A stretch of 61,967 bases of DNA from Ferruginibacter sp. (GCA_025352695.1 JANXSK010000216.1:1-61967), one strand, 5' to 3'; counted from the first letter of the stretch, positions 29,060 to 39,081 are shown. A program made the numbers and translations. Notes: generated by a model not told the origin, from the sequence alone.

Positions 29060-30022
29060 TTAACCTGCTTTCTTTTCTGCATATATTGCTATAGAGGAAC
29101 TTTGTTGATGGCTATTTAATTCATTAATAAATCTTTTAAACTCCATAATCTCTTTTTTTGAGAAGGTACTATTTTTTTTATTTACTGAATAACTTCTTGC
29201 GTCTTTCATACTTATATCCCTCATCCATTCTGCTGATGTAACAACATCAAATACCTGAGCATCATAGATGGTTTTCTTAATAACAAATCCTAGCTGTGTG
29301 AGTAATTTTGTGATGCTTTTAATCGAATGAATAAAGAAATGTCTAGGTGGATCTAAAAAAACCATGTTAACTCCGTATTTGTCAAACAAGGGTAAACTCA
29401 TGATGGGAATTCGAATTAATAGTTTTCCATTGTCATTTAATATTTGATAAAGATGGCTTACAACTTCAAATTGATTATCCATATGTTCTAAACTATGGTG
29501 CATCATAATTATATCAAAGTGCTCCTCTATTTCATAAATTGATTTTTTTAAAATTTTAAGTTGCTTATTATAAATTATGTCCTGTTCAACGTAAGGATCT
29601 ACCCCAGTAAGATTTTGAAATCCAACCTGAAATAAGTATTTTATCAATTTACCATTGCCACATCCAATATCTAAAATTTTATCATTTTTATCTTTTAAAT
29701 TCATATTTGTAAACCAGGAAGCTATTGTAGGATTGTATTTAAACGAAGCAATGGAACCCAAAACAGATTTTTTATAACCTGATAAATGATCAAATTGTAA
29801 CTGCTTAAAATAATTTAATCGCAGGGGTTTCTCTGCTTTCTGATTTAATGAATAATAGTTGTCAGGATAATATTTTTGCATGTTTAGTGGAATATTTTCA
29901 ATTTGAAAACAAGTACAATCAGCGCACTTAAAATATTTAAATTCATCTCTAAAACCAAACATCATTTCCTTTAACACATAGGCCTTGTTATTTTCCGCAT
30001 TACCACATATTGTACATTTCAT
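29060..30022 (-). CDS. SAM-dependent methyltransferase with N-terminal zinc ribbon-like motif
   Basis: A 320-residue class I methyltransferase. C3 and C6 in MKCTICGN and two further cysteines in KCADCTCF make a zinc-ribbon-like N-terminus. The SAM-binding motif ILDIGCGNGKLIKYLF is near the middle, followed by MHHSLEHMDNQFEV. Such proteins, often in O-antigen or capsule loci, methylate sugars or nucleotide sugars; this fits the neighbouring glycosyltransferases. The start is ATG 30022; a TTG at 30031 would add three residues. Confidence 0.82.
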   Translation of the reverse strand: MKCTICGNAENNKAYVLKEMMFGFRDEFKYFKCADCTCFQIENIPLNMQKYYPDNYYSLNQKAEKPLRLNYFKQLQFDHLSGYKKSVLGSIASFKYNPTIASWFTNMNLKDKNDKILDIGCGNGKLIKYLFQVGFQNLTGVDPYVEQDIIYNKQLKILKKSIYEIEEHFDIIMMHHSLEHMDNQFEVVSHLYQILNDNGKLLIRIPIMSLPLFDKYGVNMVFLDPPRHFFIHSIKSITKLLTQLGFVIKKTIYDAQVFDVVTSAEWMRDISMKDARSYSVNKKNSTFSKKEIMEFKRFINELNSHQQSSSIAIYAEKKAG

Positions 30023-30174
30023 ATTATCCAATTACATTAAGTTAGAAGTAAATTATACCATAACTAATTAAAAGTAATTTAATTAAGCTACACTACCATT
30101 TATAGCATATCTGTAAAGCCTAAATTTTAAGGTAGTTTTCTCAAATAGTGTGCATTTAACTACCTTCACACCTT

Positions 30175-30618
30175 ATGGAAAATAAACGACCCAAACCCAA
30201 TTATATATGGAGTATGCTCACTATGCGGTGCCCAAGATGCCGAAGAGGAACTATGTTTAAAAATAGCAATGCTTTTAAAAAATTAAACCTTTCTTATATT
30301 TTAGATATGCCAGAAACCTGTCCTGAATGCGACCAACGGTTTGAACTTGAAAATGGTTTTTGGTACGGTACAGGGTATGTAAGTTATGCATTGGCAGTTG
30401 CTGTATCTGTAAGTACTTTTTTGGCTTGGCTGGTACTGATAGGCGTATCTACAGAAGATAACAGAATTTTTTATTGGCTTGGATTTAATGGGCTTTTACT
30501 TGTAGTGATACAGCCATGGCTAATGCGCCTTAGTCGTGTTATTTATTTATATTTTTTTGTTAGTTACGATGAAAATTATAAGCAAACAAAGCCTGTAGAA
30601 TTTGATCACAATCAATAA
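30175..30618 (+). CDS. DUF983 membrane protein
   Basis: A 147-residue protein with a zinc-ribbon-like N-terminus (C19, C22, C49, C52) and two hydrophobic segments (about 66-90 and 98-120), as in the DUF983 family. The CPRCRRGTMF start is typical. Biochemical function is unknown. It stands alone after the glycan region, with a short hairpin after its stop at 30629-30652. Confidence 0.88.
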   Translation: MENKRPKPNYIWSMLTMRCPRCRRGTMFKNSNAFKKLNLSYILDMPETCPECDQRFELENGFWYGTGYVSYALAVAVSVSTFLAWLVLIGVSTEDNRIFYWLGFNGLLLVVIQPWLMRLSRVIYLYFFVSYDENYKQTKPVEFDHNQ

Positions 30619-30628
30619 ATTACCAATG

Positions 30629-30652
30629 AACCAGCTGTTAAAACTACTGGTT
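30629..30652 (+). terminator. Weak hairpin after the DUF983 gene
   Basis: AACCAG (30629-30634) and CTGGTT (30647-30652) form a six-bp stem with a 12-base loop and are followed by GATTTT. The structure is weak and may not terminate efficiently. Confidence 0.35.
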
Positions 30653-30744
30653 GATTTTAGAAAGAGATAAATTCCAAATTAGTTCGTCAGTAGATTTATA
30701 GAAAGGAGGGCAATTATTTTTCATTTCATTAAAGCAATCTTGTT

Positions 30745-31614
30745 TTGAAAGTATTTTATTTTTGTATAAATACAAATATTTTTATCTCGCTTGCTGCGGT
30801 ATCGCTTACGCTGGCAACACAGGCTCAATTGGGTATGCGGCCTCAATTTCATCCTTATTTATTCATGATTTTTTTTGCCACTCTTTTTGATTATAACCTG
30901 CACAGGCTTATTACGGTACTTACCAACAAAGAGGCGTTAAATGCACCTAAACACAGTTGGGTAAAACAAAAACTGCTCATTTTTTATGCGGTAGTAGTTA
31001 TGTCTATTATTGGATTTTTATGGTCAGTATCAATGATGGATAAAAAAGTATTATTTACCCTGTTTCCGATGGCCCTTGTTACTATTTTTTATTCTGTACC
31101 AATTTTAAAAAGTAAACAAACTATTTTAAGATTGCGTGAAATACCTGGGTTAAAAATATTTTTAATCTCCTTTGTATGGTCAGCTTCAACCATTTTACTA
31201 CCCATTATTAAATCTTCAAATAATTATAATATTGCCACTATTATTGCAATGCTGACTGAGCGATTTTTGTTTGTTTTTGCTATTACCATTCCATTCGACA
31301 TTAGAGATATGGAGGCAGACGCAAAACATAAATTAAAAACCATTCCATTGTTATTAGGCAAAAAAAAGGCAATGATATCAGCTAACTTGTCGCTTGTACT
31401 ATTTATAGCAGTATGTATTCTACATTATAATACCTTCAACTTAATGTGGCTTAATTGTGCATTTTCACTTTCTGCAGTAAGCACTTTATTTTTTATGAAT
31501 AATAAAAAATTACAGTCACATCCCTATTACCATTATGGCATTTTAGATGGCACGTTGCTATTGCAGGGCATATTAGTTTTAACAGCTTATTACATTCAAT
31601 TTATTTTCAATTGA
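30745..31614 (+). CDS. UbiA-like prenyltransferase family membrane protein
   Basis: A 289-residue multi-pass membrane protein (about seven to eight hydrophobic segments) starting with TTG. The second UbiA-type acidic motif is visible in PFDIRDMEADAKHKLKTIP (about 186-204), but the first canonical NDxxD motif is weak (FFATLFDYNLHRL). It may use a prenyl substrate, or a different one in the same fold. No quinone-biosynthesis gene lies alongside, and ubiE is 17 kb away. A TonB/prenyl link is not supported. Confidence 0.7.
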   Translation: MKVFYFCINTNIFISLAAVSLTLATQAQLGMRPQFHPYLFMIFFATLFDYNLHRLITVLTNKEALNAPKHSWVKQKLLIFYAVVVMSIIGFLWSVSMMDKKVLFTLFPMALVTIFYSVPILKSKQTILRLREIPGLKIFLISFVWSASTILLPIIKSSNNYNIATIIAMLTERFLFVFAITIPFDIRDMEADAKHKLKTIPLLLGKKKAMISANLSLVLFIAVCILHYNTFNLMWLNCAFSLSAVSTLFFMNNKKLQSHPYYHYGILDGTLLLQGILVLTAYYIQFIFN

Positions 31615-31702
31615 ATAACAAATTTTGCTTTATAATGTAACGGATTTTTTAAAAATTTTTAAAATTCACCTTCCTAATTCTATTGCTTGTAAACTGCAAA
31701 GG

Positions 31703-32332
31703 TTATAATATAACAGTTATAGCAGCTTTTTTTACGGAATACTTTTTATCTATCCATTTTTCTACTTTAAAAGATAGCCAGGCACTACCTGCACCAACAA
31801 TTGCACCTGCCAATACATCTGTTGGATAATGAACTCCCTGGTACATGCGGGCATAACCAACAGACGCGGCATATAAGTAGGATGGCGCAATTACATACCA
31901 TTTTGGAAAAAGTAAACTTAAAGATGTGGCAGTACAAAATGCAGCAGATGTATGACCCGAAGGAAAGGAATAACCGCCGCCAACATCCTTTTTTACAATG
32001 AAAGAATAGGTTATAAAAGGGCGATCACGTTGTATTATTTTTTTCATGCCTTGTGTAACCATGGCAGATAAAACATATCCTACCACCATATACACTGCAT
32101 TTTTTTGCATTTTTTTATCGTTCTTAATAATACCGGCAGTTAGCACGCCGAGTGGAGCAACAATACCAGTTACAATTACACTTTGTGCAGTTGCTTTAAA
32201 AAAATTATTTTTAAATGTACTTTCGTTTTCATTAATCGTTTTTAAAAGATTGATGTCGAAATTTTGTGTGAACGCACAAACCGTTGCCAATGAGAATATA
32301 CTGGTAAGGACAAAATATTTTTTAAGCTTCAT
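31703..32332 (-). CDS. PAP2-family phosphatase
   Basis: A 209-residue membrane phosphatase with a signal-like N-terminus (about 1-22). The three catalytic motifs are present: KIIQRDRPF, PSGHTSA and the Arg-His-Asp motif in YARMYQGVHYPTDVLAG. The family removes phosphate from lipid phosphates such as phosphatidic acid, undecaprenyl diphosphate or lipid A; the substrate here is open. Several membrane helices fit a periplasm-facing active site. It is preceded by the TonB-dependent receptor on the same strand, with a 153-base gap. Confidence 0.88.
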   Translation of the reverse strand: MKLKKYFVLTSIFSLATVCAFTQNFDINLLKTINENESTFKNNFFKATAQSVIVTGIVAPLGVLTAGIIKNDKKMQKNAVYMVVGYVLSAMVTQGMKKIIQRDRPFITYSFIVKKDVGGGYSFPSGHTSAAFCTATSLSLLFPKWYVIAPSYLYAASVGYARMYQGVHYPTDVLAGAIVGAGSAWLSFKVEKWIDKKYSVKKAAITVIL

Positions 32333-32485
32333 AAAAAAGTTTGATACTTACACTAATAGCATTTAGCCATTAGTAAAAAAATTATTTGCTAAGCAAAATA
32401 GCTACCGTCTTAAAAGAATGAAGCCTATATTTTACTGAATGGTACAATTTTTTGAAACCAAAAAATGCTGAACATCTTTTTAGCG

Positions 32486-34906
32486 TTATTTACTATTTAC
32501 TTTAAAGCTTAAAGGAATATTTAATTTAAAACTAAAATTTCGACCCATATTAAATACGCCAATTCTACCTGTTACCAAATTTTCTGCACTGTACTTAAGT
32601 CTGCTTAAATGATTTTGATAGGCAACATCCTCAAGGTTATTGCCACTTATATTAATGCTGCAAATTTCTTTCCCTTTTGTGTTTACAAATGCTGCTCCAA
32701 TACCTGCATTTAAAAGTGTGTAGCCTGGTGTAGCGGTTTCTGTATTGTAGGCAAAAAAGATATCGTGCTGTGCAAATGTATTATCCATTTCCATTTTTAC
32801 ATAAAAATTACGAATATTTTTAAGAATCTTTTTAAAATTGCCCCTGAATTCTGTTATCAATCTTGGTGCTGGAATAGAAGGTAAATATTTTGTTGTTTCA
32901 ACAGGTTTTTGTAAACGGCCGGATACATAAGAAAAAGTATTTTGAATATGTAACCAATCTAAAGGATGGGGATGAATATCAATAGTGGCCTCTATGCCAC
33001 TTAATATTGCTTTCTGCTGGTCAAATTTAAAAGCAGTTAAGCTGGTACCTCCAATATTCAAAGTACTATCTCCACCACTTGCTGCCGCTAATTTTCTGTA
33101 TAAAATAAAATTGCTGAAATTATTATAAAAAGCAGCTACGCTAAAAGAGATGTGCTCTGTATTTAATTCTATTCCGGCATCTAACTGTGTACTGATTTCA
33201 CTCTTTAAATTTACGTCTCCATATTCGTACCGTACGGTCCCTTCATGAGATCCGTTAGAAGCGAGCTCTGGAATACTAGGTGCCCTAAAACCTCTTGCTG
33301 CATTCAATTTTAAATTTAAGTGGTCAGTAAGCTGTATTGCTGAGCCGATACTTCCTGAAAAATTTGCAAAGGATTTTTTAAAGGCTGCTCCTTTTATATC
33401 TAAGCCATCCATCAATTCTTTTACGTTTAAATTTCTTGTATCATAGCGTACGCCGCCGCTAAGTGTAACTTTATTAATTGTTTTTTGCGTGTATACATAA
33501 CCGCCAATATCAAACAAGCTGTAATTTGGTATTAGTTGCTTAACACCTTTATTTGTGTTTTGCTGCTGCATACCATTCATCCCAATGGAGGTTTTCCAGC
33601 CATTTTTTTCGGCAAAATTGAACCTTGCGGTGTAGGTGATTGTCTTTAAATCAAAATACAGCGCCCTTTCGGTTAATTTATCCGGGTTTCCAAATTCTTC
33701 CCGCTGGTTGTGCTGAAAGCCAACATTTAAAGACAAGCGATTTTTACCAAATTCAAAATTATTATCAGAGGCTATTTTAAAATGCTGGATATGCTGATAG
33801 GGGATTTCAGGTACAGTAGAATTAAAATCAACCTCGGTTGCTCTGGCAGTTCCGCCACCTGCAATTGGCTTTACAAAAAATCCACTAGCATCTCTTTCTC
33901 CCTCTATCAAACCTGTTTTTAAATTAAAATTACTAAATAACAAATGGCTGTAACCCCATCCTGCATTGTATCCTATATAACCGCCTATATTATTTTCATT
34001 AAATTTTGAATTAAAAACCTTACCGTCATATTTATTTTGGTAATCTGCGGCAGCAACGGAAGATCCATATAAATTCCAGTTAATTCCTTTTACATTACCT
34101 GCAATATTACCATTTAGCGTTCTGGCTTTATTGTTGGTTTGATAATTTGAGAACAGGTTTGCTTTTATCGTATTGTTTTCAACAGGTACATTGGTAATAA
34201 TGTTTATTACACCTGCTGTAGCATCGCTTCCATAAATCAATGATGCAGGGCCTCTTAAAATTTCTACCCGGCTTACGCTTGCTTCGTCTATTTCAATGCC
34301 ATGTTCGTCTCCCCATTGCTGCCCTTCCTGCCTAACGCCATCATTAATGGTTAATACCCGATTATAACCAAGTCCACGAATGATTGGTTTGGAAATAGAT
34401 GGTCCCGTTGAAAGGGTTGCTACACCAGGTTTTTTAGCAAGAGCTTCAATAATGTTGGTAGAGGAACTTTGAGCTAATTCTTCTTTACGTAAAACAGATA
34501 CTTGAAAAGGTGTTTTTTTTGATTGGGTTGACGTGCCAACGCCTGTTACTATTACAGCATTGTTTTCAATAACAGCTTCAGTAAGTACATAATCCTTTCT
34601 AGTTTCACCAATAATATCAATATTTTCAATAACCGATGTAAACCCTACATGCGATATTTCAATTAAATGTTTTCCTTCGGGTAAATTTTTAAAACTAAAC
34701 TTACCATTGGCGTCAGTAGTACCGCCTACTTTAATATCAGAAAAATAAACGGATGCACCCTGGATAGCTACTTTTGTAACAGCATCTGTTACAATGCCAT
34801 AAAATGTTCCCTTCAAAATAAAATGAGCACCTTCTATTTTGCCAGCATAACTATTGCCAAATGAAAACGACAAAAAAATGGCAACTATTCCAGTAAATAA
34901 CTTCAT
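32486..34906 (-). CDS. TonB-dependent outer-membrane receptor with carboxypeptidase-regulatory-like domain
   Basis: An 806-residue receptor. A signal peptide (about 1-20, ending near NSYAGK) is followed by a carboxypeptidase-regulatory-like beta domain (about 30-110, with GTTDANGKFSFKNLPEGKH), the plug domain (about 120-230, with LAQSSSTNIIEALAKKPGV and VEILRGPASLIYGSDATAGV) and a 22-strand barrel to the C-terminal LPLSFKVNSK. The plug has QEGQQWGDEHGIEID, a sequence I associate with metal-type receptors, but the ligand is not determined. The ATG at 34906 is chosen because the signal peptide starts there; an upstream in-frame ATG would add 43 residues. No SusD partner is adjacent. Confidence 0.9.
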   Translation of the reverse strand: MKLFTGIVAIFLSFSFGNSYAGKIEGAHFILKGTFYGIVTDAVTKVAIQGASVYFSDIKVGGTTDANGKFSFKNLPEGKHLIEISHVGFTSVIENIDIIGETRKDYVLTEAVIENNAVIVTGVGTSTQSKKTPFQVSVLRKEELAQSSSTNIIEALAKKPGVATLSTGPSISKPIIRGLGYNRVLTINDGVRQEGQQWGDEHGIEIDEASVSRVEILRGPASLIYGSDATAGVINIITNVPVENNTIKANLFSNYQTNNKARTLNGNIAGNVKGINWNLYGSSVAAADYQNKYDGKVFNSKFNENNIGGYIGYNAGWGYSHLLFSNFNLKTGLIEGERDASGFFVKPIAGGGTARATEVDFNSTVPEIPYQHIQHFKIASDNNFEFGKNRLSLNVGFQHNQREEFGNPDKLTERALYFDLKTITYTARFNFAEKNGWKTSIGMNGMQQQNTNKGVKQLIPNYSLFDIGGYVYTQKTINKVTLSGGVRYDTRNLNVKELMDGLDIKGAAFKKSFANFSGSIGSAIQLTDHLNLKLNAARGFRAPSIPELASNGSHEGTVRYEYGDVNLKSEISTQLDAGIELNTEHISFSVAAFYNNFSNFILYRKLAAASGGDSTLNIGGTSLTAFKFDQQKAILSGIEATIDIHPHPLDWLHIQNTFSYVSGRLQKPVETTKYLPSIPAPRLITEFRGNFKKILKNIRNFYVKMEMDNTFAQHDIFFAYNTETATPGYTLLNAGIGAAFVNTKGKEICSINISGNNLEDVAYQNHLSRLKYSAENLVTGRIGVFNMGRNFSFKLNIPLSFKVNSK

Positions 34907-34989
34907 AATCCTATATTTTATATTGAAACGTTGTTGCAAATATATAGCATTATTTTTTGCAACTATGTTTAATTTAATTGCCACAAAAT

Positions 34990-35020
34990 AAAATGTTCCT
35001 GTTGATAACAGGAACATTTT
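34990..35020 (-). terminator. Strong hairpin between thiolase and TonB receptor
   Basis: AAAATGTTCCTGTT (34990-35003) and AACAGGAACATTTT (35007-35020) form a perfect 14-bp stem with a three-base loop. On the minus strand it follows the thiolase stop at 35047 and precedes the receptor, so it probably terminates the thiolase message; the run of T at the minus-strand end supports this. Confidence 0.75.
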
Positions 35021-35046
35021 AAAGATCAATAACAATTTAAAAACAA

Positions 35047-36225
35047 CTATTTAATATTTTCAATAATACCTGCAATGCCCTGTCCGCCACCAACACAGGC
35101 ACTTACAATACCATATTTTTTATTTAACCGCTTCATGTCATTTACCAATTGAATGGTTAATTTGCAACCGGTACAACCCAACGGATGCCCCAATGCTATT
35201 GCGCCTCCATTAATATTTACAATCTCATTATCTAAATTTAAGTGGCGTATTACTGCCAATGATTGTGAAGCAAACGCTTCATTCAATTCTATAAGATCAA
35301 TATCAGATAACGTCATATTTGCCTGCTTTAATACTTTTGGGATTGCCTCTACCGGACCAATACCCATAATACGTGGATGAACACCTGCACTGGCACAATT
35401 AACCAACCGGGCAATGGGCTTTAAGCCTAGTTCATTGATCATTCTTTCACTCATTACAATTACAAAAGCGGCACCATCACTGGTTTGTGAAGCGTTGCCT
35501 GCGGTAACTGTACCCCCAATTGCAAAAGCAGGTTTTAATTTGGACAATCCTTCTGGTGTTGTATCAGCTCTTACTCCTTCGTCCGTATCTACTAAATAAG
35601 TTCGATGCTGTTTTTTGCCTTTTGCATCCAGATAAACTTCCTGAACGTCAATGGGTAATATACCCGTTTTAAAGAAACCACTTTTAATAGCGTTTCCAGC
35701 TTTAAGATGGCTATTGTAACTAAATAAATCCTGGTCTTCCCTGCTTATATTGTATTCTTTTGCAACAGCTTCGGCAGTTAAACCCATGCTTAAATAAAAA
35801 TCTGGTTCTTCGGACGCAATAGAAAATGCCGGCGATGTTTTCCATCCTGCCGTTGGTACCATGCTCATGCTTTCAACACCGCCCGCAATAATGCATTCTG
35901 CCATACCGGTTCTTATTTTTGCAGTAGCGATGGCGATACTTTCAAGCCCGCTTGCACAATACCTGTTAATGGTAATGCCGGGTGCATGAATACCAACTGC
36001 CTTTGCAGCTATCATTCTGCCAACCTGTAAGCCTTGCTCTGCCTCGGGTACAGCATTTCCTACAATAACATCATCTACTCTTTTTACATCTAATTGCGGC
36101 ACGCTGCCCAACAATCCTTTAATAACATCAATAGCCAAATCATCAGGCCGGGTAAATCTAAAACCTCCCTTTTTACTTTTGGTAATTGCGGTTCTATATC
36201 CTGCAACAATATATGCTTCCTGCAT
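35047..36225 (-). CDS. Acetyl-CoA acyltransferase (thiolase)
   Basis: A 392-residue thiolase that condenses or cleaves acyl-CoA in fatty-acid or poly-hydroxy metabolism. The nucleophilic cysteine is C90 in NRYCASGLESI. GGAIALGHPLGCTG and a second cysteine in CVGGGQG (near 380) complete the active site. The N-terminal MQEAYIVAGYRTAITK is typical. Either biosynthetic acetoacetyl-CoA thiolase or degradative 3-ketoacyl-CoA thiolase is possible; no beta-oxidation partner gene (fadB-like) is adjacent, so I leave the specificity open. Confidence 0.93.
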   Translation of the reverse strand: MQEAYIVAGYRTAITKSKKGGFRFTRPDDLAIDVIKGLLGSVPQLDVKRVDDVIVGNAVPEAEQGLQVGRMIAAKAVGIHAPGITINRYCASGLESIAIATAKIRTGMAECIIAGGVESMSMVPTAGWKTSPAFSIASEEPDFYLSMGLTAEAVAKEYNISREDQDLFSYNSHLKAGNAIKSGFFKTGILPIDVQEVYLDAKGKKQHRTYLVDTDEGVRADTTPEGLSKLKPAFAIGGTVTAGNASQTSDGAAFVIVMSERMINELGLKPIARLVNCASAGVHPRIMGIGPVEAIPKVLKQANMTLSDIDLIELNEAFASQSLAVIRHLNLDNEIVNINGGAIALGHPLGCTGCKLTIQLVNDMKRLNKKYGIVSACVGGGQGIAGIIENIK

Positions 36226-36384
36226 GGTCGATAAATTTTACCCTATCTCCTAAAGGGGTGATAAAAATTTTATATACTTCTTTACGCAAAGTAGTATTAG
36301 TTGTTTATGCAACTTTATCTACCAAAGTTATAATTTCTTCACGAAAACAAAAAACTGAAACTAGTCCCCTAATTTTACAACAAT

Positions 36385-37440
36385 ATGTATAACCTCTTAC
36401 GCTCTTTTTTATTTTTATTTGATCCTGAAAGGGTTCATTATTTTTCGATGAATGCATTAAAATTTCTTTGCAAAAGTAGATTTATAAAAAAGTTGGTTGC
36501 AAAAAAATTCACACCTGCTCCATTTGCAGGTTTAAGCCATACAATTTTTAATTTGCAATTTACCAATCCTGTTGGGCTTGGTGCCGGCTTCGATAAAAAT
36601 GCACTTTACCTCACTGAACTAGCGGCTTTGGGATTTGGTTTTGTAGAGATTGGAACTGTAACGCCACTACCTCAGGTTGGCAACGACAAACCAAGATTGT
36701 TCAGGCTCCCAAAAGATAAAGCACTTTTCAACAGAATGGGATTCAATAACGATGGCGTAAAAATAATTGCCGAAAGGCTTCGCCAATGGCTAGTTGAAAA
36801 TCGTACAATGGCAATCCCGGCTTGTAAACTAATTATTGGTGGTAATATTGGTAAAAATAAAATTACCCCAAATGAAGATGCTTGGAAAGACTATGAAATT
36901 TGTTTTACTGCTTTACATGACCATGTTGACTATTTTGTAGTGAATGTAAGCAGCCCCAATACGCCTGGTTTAAGGGAATTGCAGGAAAAAGATTCCTTAT
37001 CAAAAATTTTACAAAATCTTCAACAACTTAATAATAAAAAAGCAACGCCTAAACCAATATTATTAAAAATTGCACCTGATCTTACTATTAGTCAAATTGA
37101 TGCTGTTATTGAACTTGCAATGGAAATAAAACTCGATGGTTTGGTTGCAGCAAACACTACCATTAGTCTCTCTGCCCTGATCACTGACGAAGCCTTACTT
37201 AAAAATATTGGCACTGGAGGATTAAGCGGACAACCATTAAAACAACGAAGCACAGAAATAGTAAATTACATTCACCAAAAAACAAATGGGCAGCTACCTG
37301 TTATTGCAAGCGGTGGAATTTTTACTGGTGCCGATGCAAAAGAAAAATTAAATGCCGGCGCCAGTCTGGTGCAGGTTTGGACGGGTTTTATTTACGAAGG
37401 TCCTGCAATTGTTTCTAACATTTGTAAATCCTTATTGTAG
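36385..37440 (+). CDS. pyrD: Dihydroorotate dehydrogenase (quinone), class 2
   Basis: A 351-residue membrane-associated flavoprotein that oxidises dihydroorotate to orotate with quinone in pyrimidine synthesis. The N-terminal helix (about 1-35) for membrane attachment marks class 2. FMN-binding and catalytic signatures are present: GLGAGFDKNA, GTVTPLPQVGNDKPR, NRMGFNNDG, VNVSSPNTPGLRELQ with the catalytic serine, and GGLSGQPLKQRSTE. A menaquinone acceptor is likely because ubiE/MenG is present. The pathway partner pyrC is at 16261. The TerC gene starts 22 bases downstream. Confidence 0.96.
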   Translation: MYNLLRSFLFLFDPERVHYFSMNALKFLCKSRFIKKLVAKKFTPAPFAGLSHTIFNLQFTNPVGLGAGFDKNALYLTELAALGFGFVEIGTVTPLPQVGNDKPRLFRLPKDKALFNRMGFNNDGVKIIAERLRQWLVENRTMAIPACKLIIGGNIGKNKITPNEDAWKDYEICFTALHDHVDYFVVNVSSPNTPGLRELQEKDSLSKILQNLQQLNNKKATPKPILLKIAPDLTISQIDAVIELAMEIKLDGLVAANTTISLSALITDEALLKNIGTGGLSGQPLKQRSTEIVNYIHQKTNGQLPVIASGGIFTGADAKEKLNAGASLVQVWTGFIYEGPAIVSNICKSLL

Positions 37441-37462
37441 ATCTACGATTAAAACTTTATTT

Positions 37463-38260
37463 ATGGATTATTTATTTACATCAGAAAGTATTATCAGTTT
37501 TTTTGTATTGGTAATTTTAGAAATTGTATTGGGAATTGATAATGTAATATTTGTAAGTATTATTATTAACCGGTTACCTCCTGAAAAGGAAAAACCTGCC
37601 AGAAGAATTTGGATGGTAACAGGCATCCTTGTACGCAGTATATTGTTGTTGGGACTTGGATGGTTACTGACACAAAAAGGTAAACCCGTATTTACAATAT
37701 CCGGTAAAGATTTTGACCTTGCTAGCCTTGTAATGTTAGTAGGCGGCTTATTTTTGATTTATAAAACAGTTAGAGAAATTCATCAAAAACTGGAAGGCGA
37801 AGATGAAAGTCATCAAGACAATAATAAACCCAGCCTTAGTTTAAATAAAGCAGTTGTACAGATTATATTAATTGACATGGTATTTTCTTTTGACAGCATT
37901 ATAACTGCAGGCGGAACAGCAGAACATGTAGAAATAATGATTGCCGCTGTTGTGATAGCGATGTTTATTATGTTTTTCTTTAGTCCTAAAATTTCTTCTT
38001 TTATTCACAAGCATCCTTCGCTGAAAATGTTAGCGCTTTCATTTTTAGTGATGATAGGTTTATCGTTGGTGATAGAAGGATGGAATGCAGAAAAGGCACA
38101 TGATTTACATTTAAAAAATTATATTTATTTTGGAATGGCTTTTTCTTTTTTAGTGGAGATATTAAATATGTCAATACTGAAAAAACAGAAGACACGTAGG
38201 GTTGTAGAGTTAAATGAACCAACATTAAAAGAAAAAAACCAGTCAGACCAGGCAAAATAA
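37463..38260 (+). CDS. TerC family integral membrane protein
   Basis: A 265-residue multi-pass protein with the TerC signature LEIVLGIDNVIFVS near the N-terminus, including the conserved Asp in GIDN, and a second acidic helix in IDMVFSFDSIITA. The family includes tellurite-resistance TerC and the manganese exporters Alx/MeeF; Bacteroidota members are mostly uncharacterised. I use the ATG at 37463; an open frame reaches back to 37352 inside pyrD, but it has no family similarity there. The gene is convergent with rsmE. Confidence 0.92.
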   Translation: MDYLFTSESIISFFVLVILEIVLGIDNVIFVSIIINRLPPEKEKPARRIWMVTGILVRSILLLGLGWLLTQKGKPVFTISGKDFDLASLVMLVGGLFLIYKTVREIHQKLEGEDESHQDNNKPSLSLNKAVVQIILIDMVFSFDSIITAGGTAEHVEIMIAAVVIAMFIMFFFSPKISSFIHKHPSLKMLALSFLVMIGLSLVIEGWNAEKAHDLHLKNYIYFGMAFSFLVEILNMSILKKQKTRRVVELNEPTLKEKNQSDQAK

Positions 38261-38306
38261 TAAAATATAATTTATTGGAAAATAAGCATTTTTTCCTTTT
38301 CATTTT

Positions 38307-39017
38307 TTAATAAATACAAAGAATTGTGGCTGCTACAACGCCTGCTGTTTCGGTACGTAATCTTGTTTTGCCCAGTGATACAGGTAAATAATCATTTTGA
38401 AGTGCCATCGTTATTTCCTCTTTACTAAAGTCGCCTTCGGGCCCAATAAGAATAACGCTTTCTTTTGAATTGATGGTAAGCCTATTAGCTAATTGCTCCT
38501 TTAAATTTCCCTCTTCGCAATGCGCAATAAATTTTTGCTGAATAGTTGTTGTAGAAACAAATTCTGTGAATTTAATGGTTTCGTGCAAAACCGGCAACCA
38601 GGTTTGCTGCGATTGCAACATGGCACTTATCAAAATATTCTTCATTCTATCGTGCCGAAAATATTGCTTTTCCGTTCTGCTACAAATTAAAGGAAATATT
38701 TCTGTAACACCTATCTCGGTTGCTTTTTCAAGAAACCACTCAAAACGGGCACTGTTTTTAACCAGAGAAATAGCAATACTGATTTTTTTTACCAGTGGTG
38801 GATGATTTAATACCGTCAAGATTTTTACGATGCATTTTTTTCTATTGTTATCAACGATTTCCGCAGTAAATAAATTTCCTTTACCATCAGTTAGCAATAG
38901 CTGTTCGCCATTTTGCATGCGCAATACCTGTGCTACATGTTTGGATGTTTCTTCGTTTAAAACAAATTGAGTAGTTTCTATTTTAATTTGACCGGTATAA
39001 AAAAAAGGTAACGCCAT
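38307..39017 (-). CDS. rsmE: 16S rRNA (uracil(1498)-N(3))-methyltransferase
   Basis: A 236-residue SPOUT-class enzyme that methylates U1498 of 16S rRNA. An N-terminal PUA-like part (about 1-70, HVAQVLRMQNGEQLLLTDG) is followed by the knot domain, including KATEIGVTEIFPLIC, LIGPEGDFSKEE and the C-terminal LGKTRLRTETAGVVA, which are family signatures. It is followed by dnaB on the same strand at 39082 (64-base gap), although the order of transcription is dnaB then rsmE. Confidence 0.94.
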   Translation of the reverse strand: MALPFFYTGQIKIETTQFVLNEETSKHVAQVLRMQNGEQLLLTDGKGNLFTAEIVDNNRKKCIVKILTVLNHPPLVKKISIAISLVKNSARFEWFLEKATEIGVTEIFPLICSRTEKQYFRHDRMKNILISAMLQSQQTWLPVLHETIKFTEFVSTTTIQQKFIAHCEEGNLKEQLANRLTINSKESVILIGPEGDFSKEEITMALQNDYLPVSLGKTRLRTETAGVVAATILCIY

Positions 39018-39081
39018 AAATAAAAAAAGAAGGAAAAATTAATTTTAATATCCAATTCTTCATTAAAAAATTATTAATTGT

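Noticed and set aside
37352..37462. Longer TerC product starting inside pyrD
   Set aside because: The extra 37 codons overlap pyrD in another frame and show no TerC features.
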